From: Candidatus Eiseniibacteriota bacterium
Lineage (GTDB): Bacteria; Eisenbacteria; RBG-16-71-46
Reading direction: 5' to 3'
Length of the DNA: 34,776 nt
Assembly: GCA_016215625.1 (NCBI GenBank)
Contig: JACRIW010000095.1
Span: forward strand, 1-34,776
The translations under genes and the position numbers were made by a program. Each line of letters begins with the position of its first letter. The first letter of the stretch is position 1. This document shows positions 8,905 through 16,717 of this stretch, one piece after another. The notes below the pieces were generated by a model, which saw only the letters and a list, made by a program, of their open reading frames with translations, did no database searches and had not been told where the DNA came from.

Positions 8905-9890
8905 TGCGCGTCCTCGTCGTCACGAACATGTGGCCGAGCGAGCGGCGCCCGCACTGGGGCTCGTTCGTGAAGTCGCAGGCGGACTCGCTCGCCGCGGCCG
9001 GCGTCGAGAACACGCTCCACGAGATCGAAGGCTGGAAGAGCATGGGCGAGTACGTGAAGGCGCTGCGCGTGCTGCCGGACGTCGCGCGCGCGTGCCGCGC
9101 CGACCTCGTGCACGCGCACTACGGCTATTCGGGCGCCGCGTGCGCGAACGTGAAGCTGCCGCTCGTCGTGTCGTTCTGCGGCGACGACCTGCTCGGCCGT
9201 CCCGACGACCGCGGCAGGCTTTCCTTCAAGAGCCGCGCGCTCATTCCGCTCTCGAAGTGGGCCGCGCGGCGCGCCGACGGCGTGATCGTGAAGAGTGAAG
9301 AGATGCGCCGCGTGATCGCCGGCGTCGCCGACGTCCACGTGATCCCGAACGGCGTGAACATGACGCGCTTCGCACCGGTGCCGCGCGACGACGCGCGCGA
9401 CGCGCTCGGCTGGCGGCGCGACGGACACGTGCTGCTCTTCGCCGCGAACCCCGAGGAGCCGCGCAAGAACTTCGCGCTCGCGCAGGGCGTCGAGTCGGCG
9501 CTGAAGGCGCGCGGACTCGACGTGCGGCTCGAGTGGGTCTACGGCCGACCGCCGGAGGCGGTCGCCCTCACGATGTCCGCGGCCGACGTCCTGCTGCTGC
9601 CTTCGTTCCACGAGGGCTCGCCGAACACCGTGAAGGAAGCGATGAGCTGCAACCTGCCCGTCGTGGCGGCGCCCGTCGGCGACTGCGAGGAGCGCCTGCG
9701 CGACTGCCCGCCCTCGGCCGTCGTACCGCGCACCGTGGAGGCGTTCACGGACGCCGCCGCGCGCGTGCTCGAGGCCGGCACGCGCGGCCCGGGCCGCGAA
9801 CGCGTCGCGCCGCTCGCGCTCGAAGCCGTCGCGAGCCGGGTGCTGCAGGTCTACGAACGCGCGATCGCGCGCCACCGGAAAGGACGCTGA
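8904..9890 (+). CDS. Family 4 (GT-B) glycosyltransferase
   Basis: 328 residues. The N-terminal half opens MRVLVVTNMWP and carries the acceptor-side Rossmann domain (VHAHYGYSG, VVSFCGDDLLG). The C-terminal half has the nucleotide-sugar site with the EX7E motif (Glu237 and Glu245 in HEGSPNTVKEAM), which defines retaining GT4 enzymes. HVIPNGVN is the usual domain-junction motif. It should add a sugar to a lipid-linked or surface glycan precursor at the cytoplasmic face. ATG at 8904 overlaps the upstream stop; GTG at 8901 is a poorer alternative. AsnB starts three bases after its stop, so the three genes form one operon. Confidence 0.92.
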   Translation: MRVLVVTNMWPSERRPHWGSFVKSQADSLAAAGVENTLHEIEGWKSMGEYVKALRVLPDVARACRADLVHAHYGYSGAACANVKLPLVVSFCGDDLLGRPDDRGRLSFKSRALIPLSKWAARRADGVIVKSEEMRRVIAGVADVHVIPNGVNMTRFAPVPRDDARDALGWRRDGHVLLFAANPEEPRKNFALAQGVESALKARGLDVRLEWVYGRPPEAVALTMSAADVLLLPSFHEGSPNTVKEAMSCNLPVVAAPVGDCEERLRDCPPSAVVPRTVEAFTDAAARVLEAGTRGPGRERVAPLALEAVASRVLQVYERAIARHRKGR

Positions 9891-9893
9891 GTC

Positions 9894-11780
9894 ATGTGCG
9901 GCATCGTCGGCTGGTACGCACGCGGGAACCGCACGGTGGACGAGGGCACGATGCGCGCGATGTGCGCGACGATCGTGCACCGCGGCCCCGACGACGAAGG
10001 CACGTTCGCCGACGGCGATTTCGGATTCGGGATGCGCCGCCTCGCGATCGTGGATCTCTCCCCGCTCGGCCACCAGCCCATGACGAGCGACTGCGGCCGG
10101 TACGTGATCACGTTCAACGGCGAGGTGTTCAATCACCCGGCCCTCCGGGCCGAACTCGAGGCCGCGGGCCACACGTTCCGCGGGCACAGCGACACCGAGA
10201 GCATCCTGCGCGGCTGGGTGACGTGGGGCCCGGCGATCTGGGCGAAGCTCGAGGGCATGTTCGCGGTCGCGATCTGGGACAAGGCCGAGCGCACCGTGCA
10301 CCTCGCGCGCGACCCGCTCGGCATCAAGCCGTTCTTCTACACGCTGCAGGGGGGCGGCATCGCCTGGGGCTCCGAGCTCAAGACGCTCGCCGCGATTCCC
10401 GGCCTGTCGTTCACGCCGCGCGCGAAGTCCATGGACGAGTACTTCGCGTTCGGGCACGTGCTCGCGCCGCACACGATCTACGACGAAGTGCTCAAGCTGC
10501 CGCCGGGCTGCTCGCTCACCGTGAGCGCCACGGGCGAGCCGCGGCTCGAACGCTTCTGGGAGTTCCGCTACCGCACCGCGCCCGAACGCAGCGAACGCGA
10601 CTGGATCGAGCACTTCCGCGAGCGGTTCCTCGCCGTGACGAAGCGCCACCTGCAGGCCGACGTGCCGCTCGGCGCGTTCCTGTCGGGCGGCGTCGACTCG
10701 TCCGCGGTCGTCGCCGCCATGAGCAGGGTCATGCGCGAGCCCGTGCGCACGTTCACGATCGGCTTCGACGTGAACGAGTTCGACGAGTCGCCCTGGGCGC
10801 GCCGCGTCGCCGAGCACCTCGGCTGCGTGCACACCGAGCGCAAGGTCGAACTCGACGACGCCGCCGTGATCCTGCCGCAGCTCGCGCGCTGCTACGACGA
10901 GCCGTTCGCCGACCCGAGCGCGATTCCCACGTGGTACGTCTCGCGCCTCGCGCGCGAGCAGGTGATCGTGGCGATGTCCGGCGACGGCGGCGACGAGCTG
11001 TTCGCGGGCTACGAGCGCCACTACAACGAGCGCCTCGTGCAGGAGAACGGCCCGCTGTTCCGGTGGGCCGCCGCGCTCTCGAAGCTCCCGCCGATGCCGC
11101 TGCCGAAGTGGAACTACTTCCGCCAGCGCCTCGCCAAGGTCTCCGCCGACGCGGCGCTGCCGAGCACGTTCCAGCGCTTCTTCAGCAAGTACCAGCTCGC
11201 GCCGCGCGACGTGCGCGCGAAGCTCTACCGTCCGGAGTTCACGGCGCAGCTCGACGCGGGCGACGAGCTCGCGCGGCTCGAGGCGGCGTATTTCGCGAGG
11301 CCCGTGTCGCGCGACCCGGTCGAGAACCTGCTCTACGCCGACACGCTCGTGCGCCTGCCCGACGACATGCTCACGAAGGTCGACCGCGCGAGCATGGCGC
11401 ACTCGCTCGAGGTGCGCGTGCCGTTCCTCGCGCACACGTTCGTGGACTTCGCCGCGAGCGTGCCCGTGTCGCTCAAGCTGCGCGGCGCGACCGGCAAGTA
11501 CATCCTGCGCAAGGCCGTCGAACCGTGGCTGCCGCCGGGCATCCTCGACCGCCCGAAGCAGGGCTTCGCGGTGCCGCTCGCGCGCTGGGTGCGCGGCGAC
11601 TTCGGGCGCTACGCCGAGGAGCTGTGGCGCGACTCGGGCGCCGAGGACGCCGGTGCGCTCAAGCCCGAGGCCGTCACGGCGCTCTTCGCCGAGCACCGCA
11701 GCGGCCGCGCCGACCGCTCGCAGATGCTGTTCGCGCTCGCGATGTTCGCGCTGTGGTGGAAGGACCGCCCGCGCGCCTGA
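9894..11780 (+). CDS. asnB: Glutamine-hydrolysing asparagine synthetase (AsnB-type amidotransferase)
   Basis: 628 residues, full length for the family. Cys2 directly after the initiator Met is the glutaminase nucleophile (MCGIVGW), with RGPDDEG, FNGEVFN and the DPLGIKPFFY region of the class II amidotransferase domain (1 to about 220). The synthetase domain carries the PP-loop SGGVDSS at 264-270 and SGDGGDELFAGY. It transfers ammonia from glutamine to a carboxylate activated by ATP. As third gene behind a glycosyltransferase, it may amidate a sugar acid in a surface polysaccharide instead of, or besides, making asparagine; this is common for asnB paralogues in polysaccharide clusters and is inferred from context. 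Confidence 0.93.
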   Translation: MCGIVGWYARGNRTVDEGTMRAMCATIVHRGPDDEGTFADGDFGFGMRRLAIVDLSPLGHQPMTSDCGRYVITFNGEVFNHPALRAELEAAGHTFRGHSDTESILRGWVTWGPAIWAKLEGMFAVAIWDKAERTVHLARDPLGIKPFFYTLQGGGIAWGSELKTLAAIPGLSFTPRAKSMDEYFAFGHVLAPHTIYDEVLKLPPGCSLTVSATGEPRLERFWEFRYRTAPERSERDWIEHFRERFLAVTKRHLQADVPLGAFLSGGVDSSAVVAAMSRVMREPVRTFTIGFDVNEFDESPWARRVAEHLGCVHTERKVELDDAAVILPQLARCYDEPFADPSAIPTWYVSRLAREQVIVAMSGDGGDELFAGYERHYNERLVQENGPLFRWAAALSKLPPMPLPKWNYFRQRLAKVSADAALPSTFQRFFSKYQLAPRDVRAKLYRPEFTAQLDAGDELARLEAAYFARPVSRDPVENLLYADTLVRLPDDMLTKVDRASMAHSLEVRVPFLAHTFVDFAASVPVSLKLRGATGKYILRKAVEPWLPPGILDRPKQGFAVPLARWVRGDFGRYAEELWRDSGAEDAGALKPEAVTALFAEHRSGRADRSQMLFALAMFALWWKDRPRA

Positions 11781-11791
11781 GCGGCCGCGCT

Positions 11792-13111
11792 TCAGTTCAC
11801 CGCGAGGTTCGGCGCCTTCGGCCGGTAGAGCCGGTTCGGCTCGCCCTTCTCCCATGGCCGGTACTCGAGCGCGAACCGGATGCGCTCGCCGAGCGGCGGG
11901 TGGTCGTAGAGCAGCACGCGCACCCATGCGGGTGGCTCGGGATCGGAGCGGTTGTCCTTGGCGAGCTGCAGGAACGAGCGCGCGCCCGCGTCGTTGTCGT
12001 GCGTGAGTTCGAGCGCGTACACGTCGCTCTCGTGCTCGACCTGGCAGCTGAGCGCGTTCATCGCGGGCATGGTCGCGAGCGTCACGACCGTGAGCGAGAG
12101 GAACAGCACGGGCATCGCCGCGAGGTCGGACACGCCCTCGACGCCCCACTGCGCGCCGAACCGCCGCACGAGCGCCCCCGCGAGCTGCGCGCACGCCCAG
12201 AACGCGGCGAACGCGCCGAGCGAGACCACCGCGAGATACTTCCACATGTGGCCGAGCACGTAGTGCCCCATCTCGTGGCCCATCACGAAGAGGATCTCGT
12301 CGCGCTTCAGCCCCTGGAGCGCCGTGTCCCAGAGCACGATGCGCTGCGACGCGCCGAACCCGCTCACGTACGCGTTGATCTTGCGCGTCTTCGCGCTCAT
12401 GTCGACTTCGTACACGTTGCGGCCGGGAATCCCGGCGCGCGAGCCGAGCGCGAGAATCTCCGTGCGCAGCGCCGCGTCCCGCAGCGGCGTGAACTTGTTG
12501 AAGAGCGGGTCGAACACCACCGGCTGCAGCACGATCGCGACGAGCGACACGGGCAGCGTGCCCGCGGCGATCCACACCCACCAGCGTTTCGGGCTCGCGA
12601 CGATGCGTCCCCAGGCCAGCGACAGCAGCGGGATCACGGCGACCGCGACGATCGAGAACACGTGGCCCTTGAGCGAGTCGCCGAGCCAGCCGCCGAAGCT
12701 CTGCGTCGAGAGGCCGTACTGGTGCTCGAGCGCGTACTCCTCGAACCACGCGAGCGGCAGGCTGATCGCGAAGATCGCCGTGGCGTACAGCGTGAAGTAC
12801 ACGAGCACGCGCACGTACAGGCGGTGCCCGAGCCCGTGCGCGATGTCGCGGAAGCGCCGCGACAGCCCGCTGAAGAGCAGCAGGAAGCCGGCGAGGATGC
12901 CGTAGAGCGGCCCGACGAGGCGGAGGAACACGCGGGTCTGGCTGTAGGCGCGGTTCTCGGGCGTGAAGGCCGCCCGCGCCTCGGCGAGGTAATCGCGCGT
13001 GGGTGCGTCGGCGGCGTGCGCGAGCGTGGCCGCCACGAGCACGAGCACGAGGGCCGCACCGGCGATGCGCAGGAAGTCTTGTGATGGCGGAGTGTTGCGC
13101 GGTCGGGACAT
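11792..13111 (-). CDS. M48-family membrane zinc metalloprotease, Ste24/CAAX protease 1-like
   Basis: 439 residues. A hydrophobic N-terminal segment (about 15-35) is followed by membrane spans near 65-85, 95-125 and 155-215, then the catalytic region with HEMGH at 279-283 (zinc ligands His279 and His283, catalytic Glu280). The third ligand is most likely Glu359 in EHESD, four residues before Asp363. Another two membrane spans lie between. DHPPLGERI near the C-terminus is characteristic of Ste24-like M48A enzymes. The likely role is membrane protein quality control or processing; a CAAX substrate is not expected in a bacterium. ATG at 13111 has a strong GGAGG four bases upstream. It converges with asnB, stops 11 bp apart. 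Confidence 0.93.
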   Translation of the reverse strand: MSRPRNTPPSQDFLRIAGAALVLVLVAATLAHAADAPTRDYLAEARAAFTPENRAYSQTRVFLRLVGPLYGILAGFLLLFSGLSRRFRDIAHGLGHRLYVRVLVYFTLYATAIFAISLPLAWFEEYALEHQYGLSTQSFGGWLGDSLKGHVFSIVAVAVIPLLSLAWGRIVASPKRWWVWIAAGTLPVSLVAIVLQPVVFDPLFNKFTPLRDAALRTEILALGSRAGIPGRNVYEVDMSAKTRKINAYVSGFGASQRIVLWDTALQGLKRDEILFVMGHEMGHYVLGHMWKYLAVVSLGAFAAFWACAQLAGALVRRFGAQWGVEGVSDLAAMPVLFLSLTVVTLATMPAMNALSCQVEHESDVYALELTHDNDAGARSFLQLAKDNRSDPEPPAWVRVLLYDHPPLGERIRFALEYRPWEKGEPNRLYRPKAPNLAVN

Positions 13112-13123
13112 CGAGCCTCCGGA

Positions 13124-13270
13124 AGCGTGTGGGGCGAAACCCTACCCCTCCGGATTCGTCACCCGCAATCGCGGGGGCACTCGGGACCTTCGGGCCTCAA
13201 GCCTTCGGGGACGCCCCCGAGACTTTCGAGTGTGCGGGGCCAGCCCGACCCGCGCGACCCGCCCCACGCT
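13124..13270. other. Highly structured divergent intergenic region
   Basis: The outer segments AGCGTGTGGGGCG (13124-13136) and CGCCCCACGCT (13260-13270) are complementary apart from a two-base bulge. Inside are CCCGC-AATC-GCGGG, a GCACTCGGG/CGAGTGTGC closing helix and CGGGG-ACGC-CCCCG. It lies between the divergent M48 and regulator genes and overlaps the M48 promoter. I do not match it to a known riboswitch. It might be a 5' leader structure or a small RNA. The rest of the gap to 13360 shows nothing recognisable. Confidence 0.4.
13139..13168 (-). promoter_or_regulatory. Putative promoter of the M48 protease gene
   Basis: On the minus strand TTGCGG (13163-13168) and TAGGGT (13139-13144) are separated by 18 bp and followed by TTCGCCCC. 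The same -35 hexamer, spacing and downstream context are seen before the cytochrome b gene at 29927-29956. Confidence 0.5.
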
Positions 13271-13360
13271 GACGAAGGCCACCCAAGAGTGAGCGATGCG
13301 ATCCCCCGACTGCTCGCGCCGGACCGGCATGCTGGTGAAGCCACGAAGTGGAGAACGCGC

Positions 13361-14431
13361 ATGAGCGCGCCCCCCGGCTCGAACTCGCCCGGCAACGGGC
13401 TCGCCCCGGAGATCGCCGCGGCGATCGCGCGCATGCGTGAAGTCCTCGACCAGTTCGATCACGCCCACGCGGAGGAGCCCGCCGCGAGCGCGGTCGCACG
13501 CGCGGCGCACGCGCTGGTTCGTGCACTCGAAGCCGGAGCGGGAACGGCCGAGCCGGCATCGGCCCTCTCCGGCACTCCGGCCGACGTGAAGGGCTTCGCG
13601 CCCCGAGCACTCCTGCGCGCGCTGCTCGCCGAGTTCGCGCCCGTGGCGCGTGAACGGCGGTTGACCCTGACGACCACGCTGCATCCCTCGCTTCCGCGCG
13701 AGTACGCCGGGGATGCGAAGGCCTTTCTGGCGTCGTTGCGCGCGGCCGTGGCCGACGCGTTGGCCCGGACCCACGAGGGAGGCATCGCCGTCCGGCTCCT
13801 GCCCTCACGCGGCCACGAGAACGGCCTTCGGGCGGAGGTGCACGAACCGTCGCACGAGTTCGAGTCCGGCCGCGGCGGCGAGCCCGCGCAGGCTCCGCGT
13901 GCGGCCGGCGACGGCGCGTACACGCGCGACGCCGACGGCTCGTGGATTCGTGCGATCGAGTTCATGCCCTCCACGGAAGACTCGGCGGCCGGGAAGAGCG
14001 CGAAGCCCACGGCCGATGGGGCTCTCCATGGCATGCGCGTGCTGGTGGTCGAGGACACGAAGGTGCTGCGGCTGATCGCGCAGCGGCAGCTCGAACAGCT
14101 CGGCGCGACCGTGGCGGTGGCCGAAGACGGGATGCAGGCCCTGAGCCTCGTGGCGGCGCGCCGCTTCGACCTGGTCCTGATGGACTGTCACATGCCGCGG
14201 CTCGACGGATTCGAGACGACGCGCTCGATTCGCCGGCGCGGCGGGCCGGAGCGTGACGTCGTCATCTTCGCGCTGACCGCGGCGAACGAGGCGGAAGACG
14301 TGCGGCGTTGCACCGAGGCGGGCATGAATGCCGTGCTGCAGAAGCCGATCGACCTCGACGCTCTCGCTCACGCCCTCGCCGTGTGGATGCCGATGCGAAG
14401 CGAAAAGGTCGAGCCGGGTGCGGCGGCGTGA
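13361..14431 (+). CDS. Receiver-domain response regulator with a degenerate histidine-kinase-like N-terminus
   Basis: 356 residues. The C-terminal CheY-like receiver (about 222-345) has all key positions: acidic pair Glu231/Asp232 (VVEDTK), phosphoacceptor Asp275 (LMDCHMPRLDG), Thr306 and Lys328 (QKPID). Residues 65-180 resemble a decayed sensor kinase: an arrangement like the linker before an ATPase domain (EFAPVARERRLTL) and a segment like the N-box helix plus strand (FLASLRAAVADALARTHEGG), but without the N-box Asn or any DxGxG box. It is therefore not expected to bind ATP. No output domain follows. ATG at 13361 is chosen for GTGGAG seven bases upstream and good composition; an open frame extends further upstream through the structured region. 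Confidence 0.87.
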   Translation: MSAPPGSNSPGNGLAPEIAAAIARMREVLDQFDHAHAEEPAASAVARAAHALVRALEAGAGTAEPASALSGTPADVKGFAPRALLRALLAEFAPVARERRLTLTTTLHPSLPREYAGDAKAFLASLRAAVADALARTHEGGIAVRLLPSRGHENGLRAEVHEPSHEFESGRGGEPAQAPRAAGDGAYTRDADGSWIRAIEFMPSTEDSAAGKSAKPTADGALHGMRVLVVEDTKVLRLIAQRQLEQLGATVAVAEDGMQALSLVAARRFDLVLMDCHMPRLDGFETTRSIRRRGGPERDVVIFALTAANEAEDVRRCTEAGMNAVLQKPIDLDALAHALAVWMPMRSEKVEPGAAA

Positions 14432-14434
14432 AGC

Positions 14435-14454
14435 GTGACGCCGTGGGGCGTTAC
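14435..14454. terminator. Hairpin between convergent stops
   Basis: GTGACGCC-GTGG-GGCGTTAC can fold with a nearly perfect stem of 8 pairs and ends inside the stop codon of the minus-strand gene. It is well placed to serve both convergent transcripts; no T tract is present. Confidence 0.45.
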
Positions 14455-15122
14455 TGAAGCACCACCACGCGACGCACGAAGTTCAGCCCCTCGACCTGGG
14501 CGCGGACGAAGTACACGCCCGGACGCGCGACCGCACCGGTCTCGTCGCGCAGGTCCCACGCGATCGTGTGCCGTCCCGCCTCCATCGTGCCGCGGGCGAT
14601 GCGGCGTACGCGGCGGCCGCTCACGTCCATCGCGTCCACGATCGCGTTGCCACGACGCGGCATCGACAGCGTGAACTGCGTCATCTCGCGCGCCGGGTTG
14701 TCGGACGGCAGCGAGAAGTCGAGCGCGATGCCGTTGTCGGCGACGTCGGTCACGGCGTACGTGACCGCGACGTTCGAGAGCCGCGACCAGTTGCCGCGCT
14801 CGTCGCGCGTGCGGAGCGCGAAGTAGACGGCCGATCCTTCCGGCACGTCCGAAACCACCGCGCGCTCGACCGAACCGGGCGCCGAGGGCGAGTTCGTGAC
14901 GATGCGGCGCGCCGAATAGAAACGGTTGGGGAACTGGTTCTCGCGGAGCGACCAGCGCAGGTCGTATTCCATGGCGCGGCCGTAGGTGCTGTCGTCGCCG
15001 GGCGCCGTCCATTCGAGGATGACGTTGCTGGCCTGCGCCGGCGCCGGGCGCAGGACGCCCAGGGCGAGGAGCGCGAGACCCGCGCACAGCAGGATCGACA
15101 GTCGGCGTCCGAGGAACGGCAT
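14451..15122 (-). CDS. Small secreted fibronectin-III protein with sorting-like C-terminal tail
   Basis: 223 residues. Signal peptide at 1 to about 35 (RRLSILLCAGLALLALG, cleavage near PAQA). Residues ~37-130 form a fibronectin type III-like domain (LEWTAPGDD, YDLRWS, YFALRTRDERGNWS, LSNVA). The remainder is the shared tail (SDNPAREMTQFTL, MDVSGRRVRRI, RPGVYFVRA, RRVVVLQ). It has no catalytic residues and is probably a surface or extracellular binding/structural protein. ATG at 15122 is preceded by GGAGGG with good spacing; an upstream in-frame ATG at 15194 would spoil the signal peptide. Confidence 0.85.
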   Translation of the reverse strand: MPFLGRRLSILLCAGLALLALGVLRPAPAQASNVILEWTAPGDDSTYGRAMEYDLRWSLRENQFPNRFYSARRIVTNSPSAPGSVERAVVSDVPEGSAVYFALRTRDERGNWSRLSNVAVTYAVTDVADNGIALDFSLPSDNPAREMTQFTLSMPRRGNAIVDAMDVSGRRVRRIARGTMEAGRHTIAWDLRDETGAVARPGVYFVRAQVEGLNFVRRVVVLQ

Positions 15123-15235
15123 GAGCCCTCCGGGAGGTGATACGCGAGCAGTGGGTGGCTGACGGACTCCGGCAGCGCCGGGCGCAGCATGCACCGGGCG
15201 CGGCGGACCGCCCCGGTACGAGATTCGTGCTCCCT

Positions 15236-15265
15236 ATTATTGCCGGACTCCGGACGCCGCCCCAA
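15236..15265 (-). promoter_or_regulatory. Putative promoter of the fibronectin-III protein gene
   Basis: On the minus strand TTGGGG (15260-15265) lies 17 bp before CAATAA/AATAAT (about 15236-15243), the most AT-rich stretch in the gap. A GC-rich imperfect hairpin at 15276-15300, between the propeller gene's stop and this promoter, could end the upstream transcript but lacks a T run on this strand. Confidence 0.4.
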
Positions 15266-15326
15266 GCGGAAACTTGCCCGCCGGGCGCCGGCAGCGGGGC
15301 TTTTCGCCCGCCCGGCCGCGAAAACG

Positions 15327-16715
15327 TCAATCGAGGACGATCACCCGCCGAATCCAGCTCCGCCCCGCCGCTTCGGCGCGCACGAGGTACAGCCCCGGCG
15401 CGACGCGCTCCCCGGCGCCGTCGGCGAGGTCCCAGCCCACGTGCACGGCGCCGGCCGGCTGCGAGCCCCCGAGCAGCGTGCGCACGCGGCGGCCCGCGGC
15501 GTCGAACACCACGACGCCCGCCTCGCCGGGCTCGGCCAGCGTGAGCGAGACCGCGGTGGCGCGGCGCGCCGGGCTCGGCGCGGCGGCCGAGAACGACGCG
15601 CGCGCTTCGCCCCCTCCCACTCCCGCGACCTGCCCGCTCGCCAGATCGAACGACAGCGCCACGGGCGGCAGCGAGCAGACGACGTCGCTGCCGGTCACGG
15701 CGTCCGTCACGGTCGAGAACACGCGCACGCGCGGGGTCGAAAAGCTGTTGTTGCACACCCAGAGTTCGTTCCCGGCGCGCTCGATGTCGGCGAGGTCGTA
15801 GCCGCCGGGCGTCCACAGCGTCGCGAGCACGGCGCCGCTCTGCGCGCTCCACGTCACGAGGTGCGTCGTGAAGGACGGGTCCGCGGTCACGGCCCACGAC
15901 TTCTGCGGCCCGCCCCAGACGAAGTCGTTCACGTCGCCGCCGAGCGCGGCCTCGCCGATCGCCACGCCGTCCGCGCGCAGCTGCACGGGATCGATGCGCA
16001 CGATGCCGCCGTCGAGCACGCCGAAGGCGCCGGCGCAGCCGATCAGCAGCCGGCTCGTCGCGGCGTCGAACTGGAACGCGGTGAACGGGTTCGTCTTCGG
16101 CAGCAGGATCGCCTGCGTGCCCGCCACGCTCGCGTCGCAGTCCACGATCGCGTCGGTGCGCATGTCCACGACCGCCACGAGCCCGCTGTCGTCGGGCGCG
16201 TAGCCCTGGTCGGTGCGGATGCGCTCGAGCGACACGAACAGCAGCGGCCCCACCACGTGCAGGCGATCCATCTCGCAGAAGCCGTCGGCGTCGGCGAACG
16301 CGGCGAGCGACACGGTGCCGGTGTGCGCGCCGGTCGCGGGATTCACGATCCACAGGTCGTTCGACTGGTAGCGCGTGACGTACGCCTTCGTGGCGGAGGC
16401 GAACGCGATGTCGTGCGGGTTCGAGCCGTTGCCCACGGAGAACTGGCGCACGGTGGCGTACGTCGCCGGGTTCACGACCTGGATGTTGTCGCCACCGAAC
16501 CGGTTCACGACGTAGAGCTGCCCGCCGTAGAAGCGCAGCGACGCGTCCGAGTGCGGACTCGCGACGTCGCAGGCGGCCGCGCGCGGCTGCAGCGTGGCGG
16601 CGCTGAGGCTGCCGGTCGAATAGTCGGTGCCGTACACGAAGGCTTTCGTCTGTGCGTGCGCGCCGTGCGCGGCGAGCATGAGGGCGGCGGTGAATGCGAC
16701 AGCGGTGCGGCGCAT
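15327..16715 (-). CDS. Secreted beta-propeller with sorting-like tail, BtuG-like in context
   Basis: 462 residues. A Sec signal peptide (1 to about 22, MRRTAVAFTAALMLAA, AHAQ) has no lipobox Cys. Residues ~25-370 are repeated beta-blades of the YncE/lactonase type (FYGGQLYVVNRFGGDNIQVV, HDIAFASATKAYVTRY, NELWVCNNSFS). The last ~90 residues are the shared tail (PSPARRATAVSL, FDAAGRRVRTLLGG, APGLYLVRAEAAG, RRVIVLD). ATG at 16715 starts two bases after the upstream receptor stop with GGAG upstream, so both share the riboswitch-controlled transcript. A surface propeller encoded with BtuB under B12 control parallels Bacteroides BtuG, which binds cobalamin and hands it to BtuB. Ligand binding itself is inferred. 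An alternative is a general substrate-binding or scaffolding role. Confidence 0.85.
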   Translation of the reverse strand: MRRTAVAFTAALMLAAHGAHAQTKAFVYGTDYSTGSLSAATLQPRAAACDVASPHSDASLRFYGGQLYVVNRFGGDNIQVVNPATYATVRQFSVGNGSNPHDIAFASATKAYVTRYQSNDLWIVNPATGAHTGTVSLAAFADADGFCEMDRLHVVGPLLFVSLERIRTDQGYAPDDSGLVAVVDMRTDAIVDCDASVAGTQAILLPKTNPFTAFQFDAATSRLLIGCAGAFGVLDGGIVRIDPVQLRADGVAIGEAALGGDVNDFVWGGPQKSWAVTADPSFTTHLVTWSAQSGAVLATLWTPGGYDLADIERAGNELWVCNNSFSTPRVRVFSTVTDAVTGSDVVCSLPPVALSFDLASGQVAGVGGGEARASFSAAAPSPARRATAVSLTLAEPGEAGVVVFDAAGRRVRTLLGGSQPAGAVHVGWDLADGAGERVAPGLYLVRAEAAGRSWIRRVIVLD

Positions 16716-16717
16716 GG

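Noticed and set aside
8862..12749. 1295-codon open frame on the minus strand
   Set aside because: Antisense to the glycosyltransferase and asparagine synthetase genes and out of frame with the M48 gene; a by-product of high GC.
13124..13270. c-di-GMP (GEMM) riboswitch
   Set aside because: A CGAAAG-like string occurs on the minus strand, but the conserved GGGACGCAAAGCC-type core is missing on both strands.
15276..15304. Plus-strand intrinsic terminator (GC hairpin plus TTTT)
   Set aside because: No plus-strand gene lies immediately upstream; on the minus strand, where it would be useful, there is no T run, so it is only mentioned with the neighbouring promoter.
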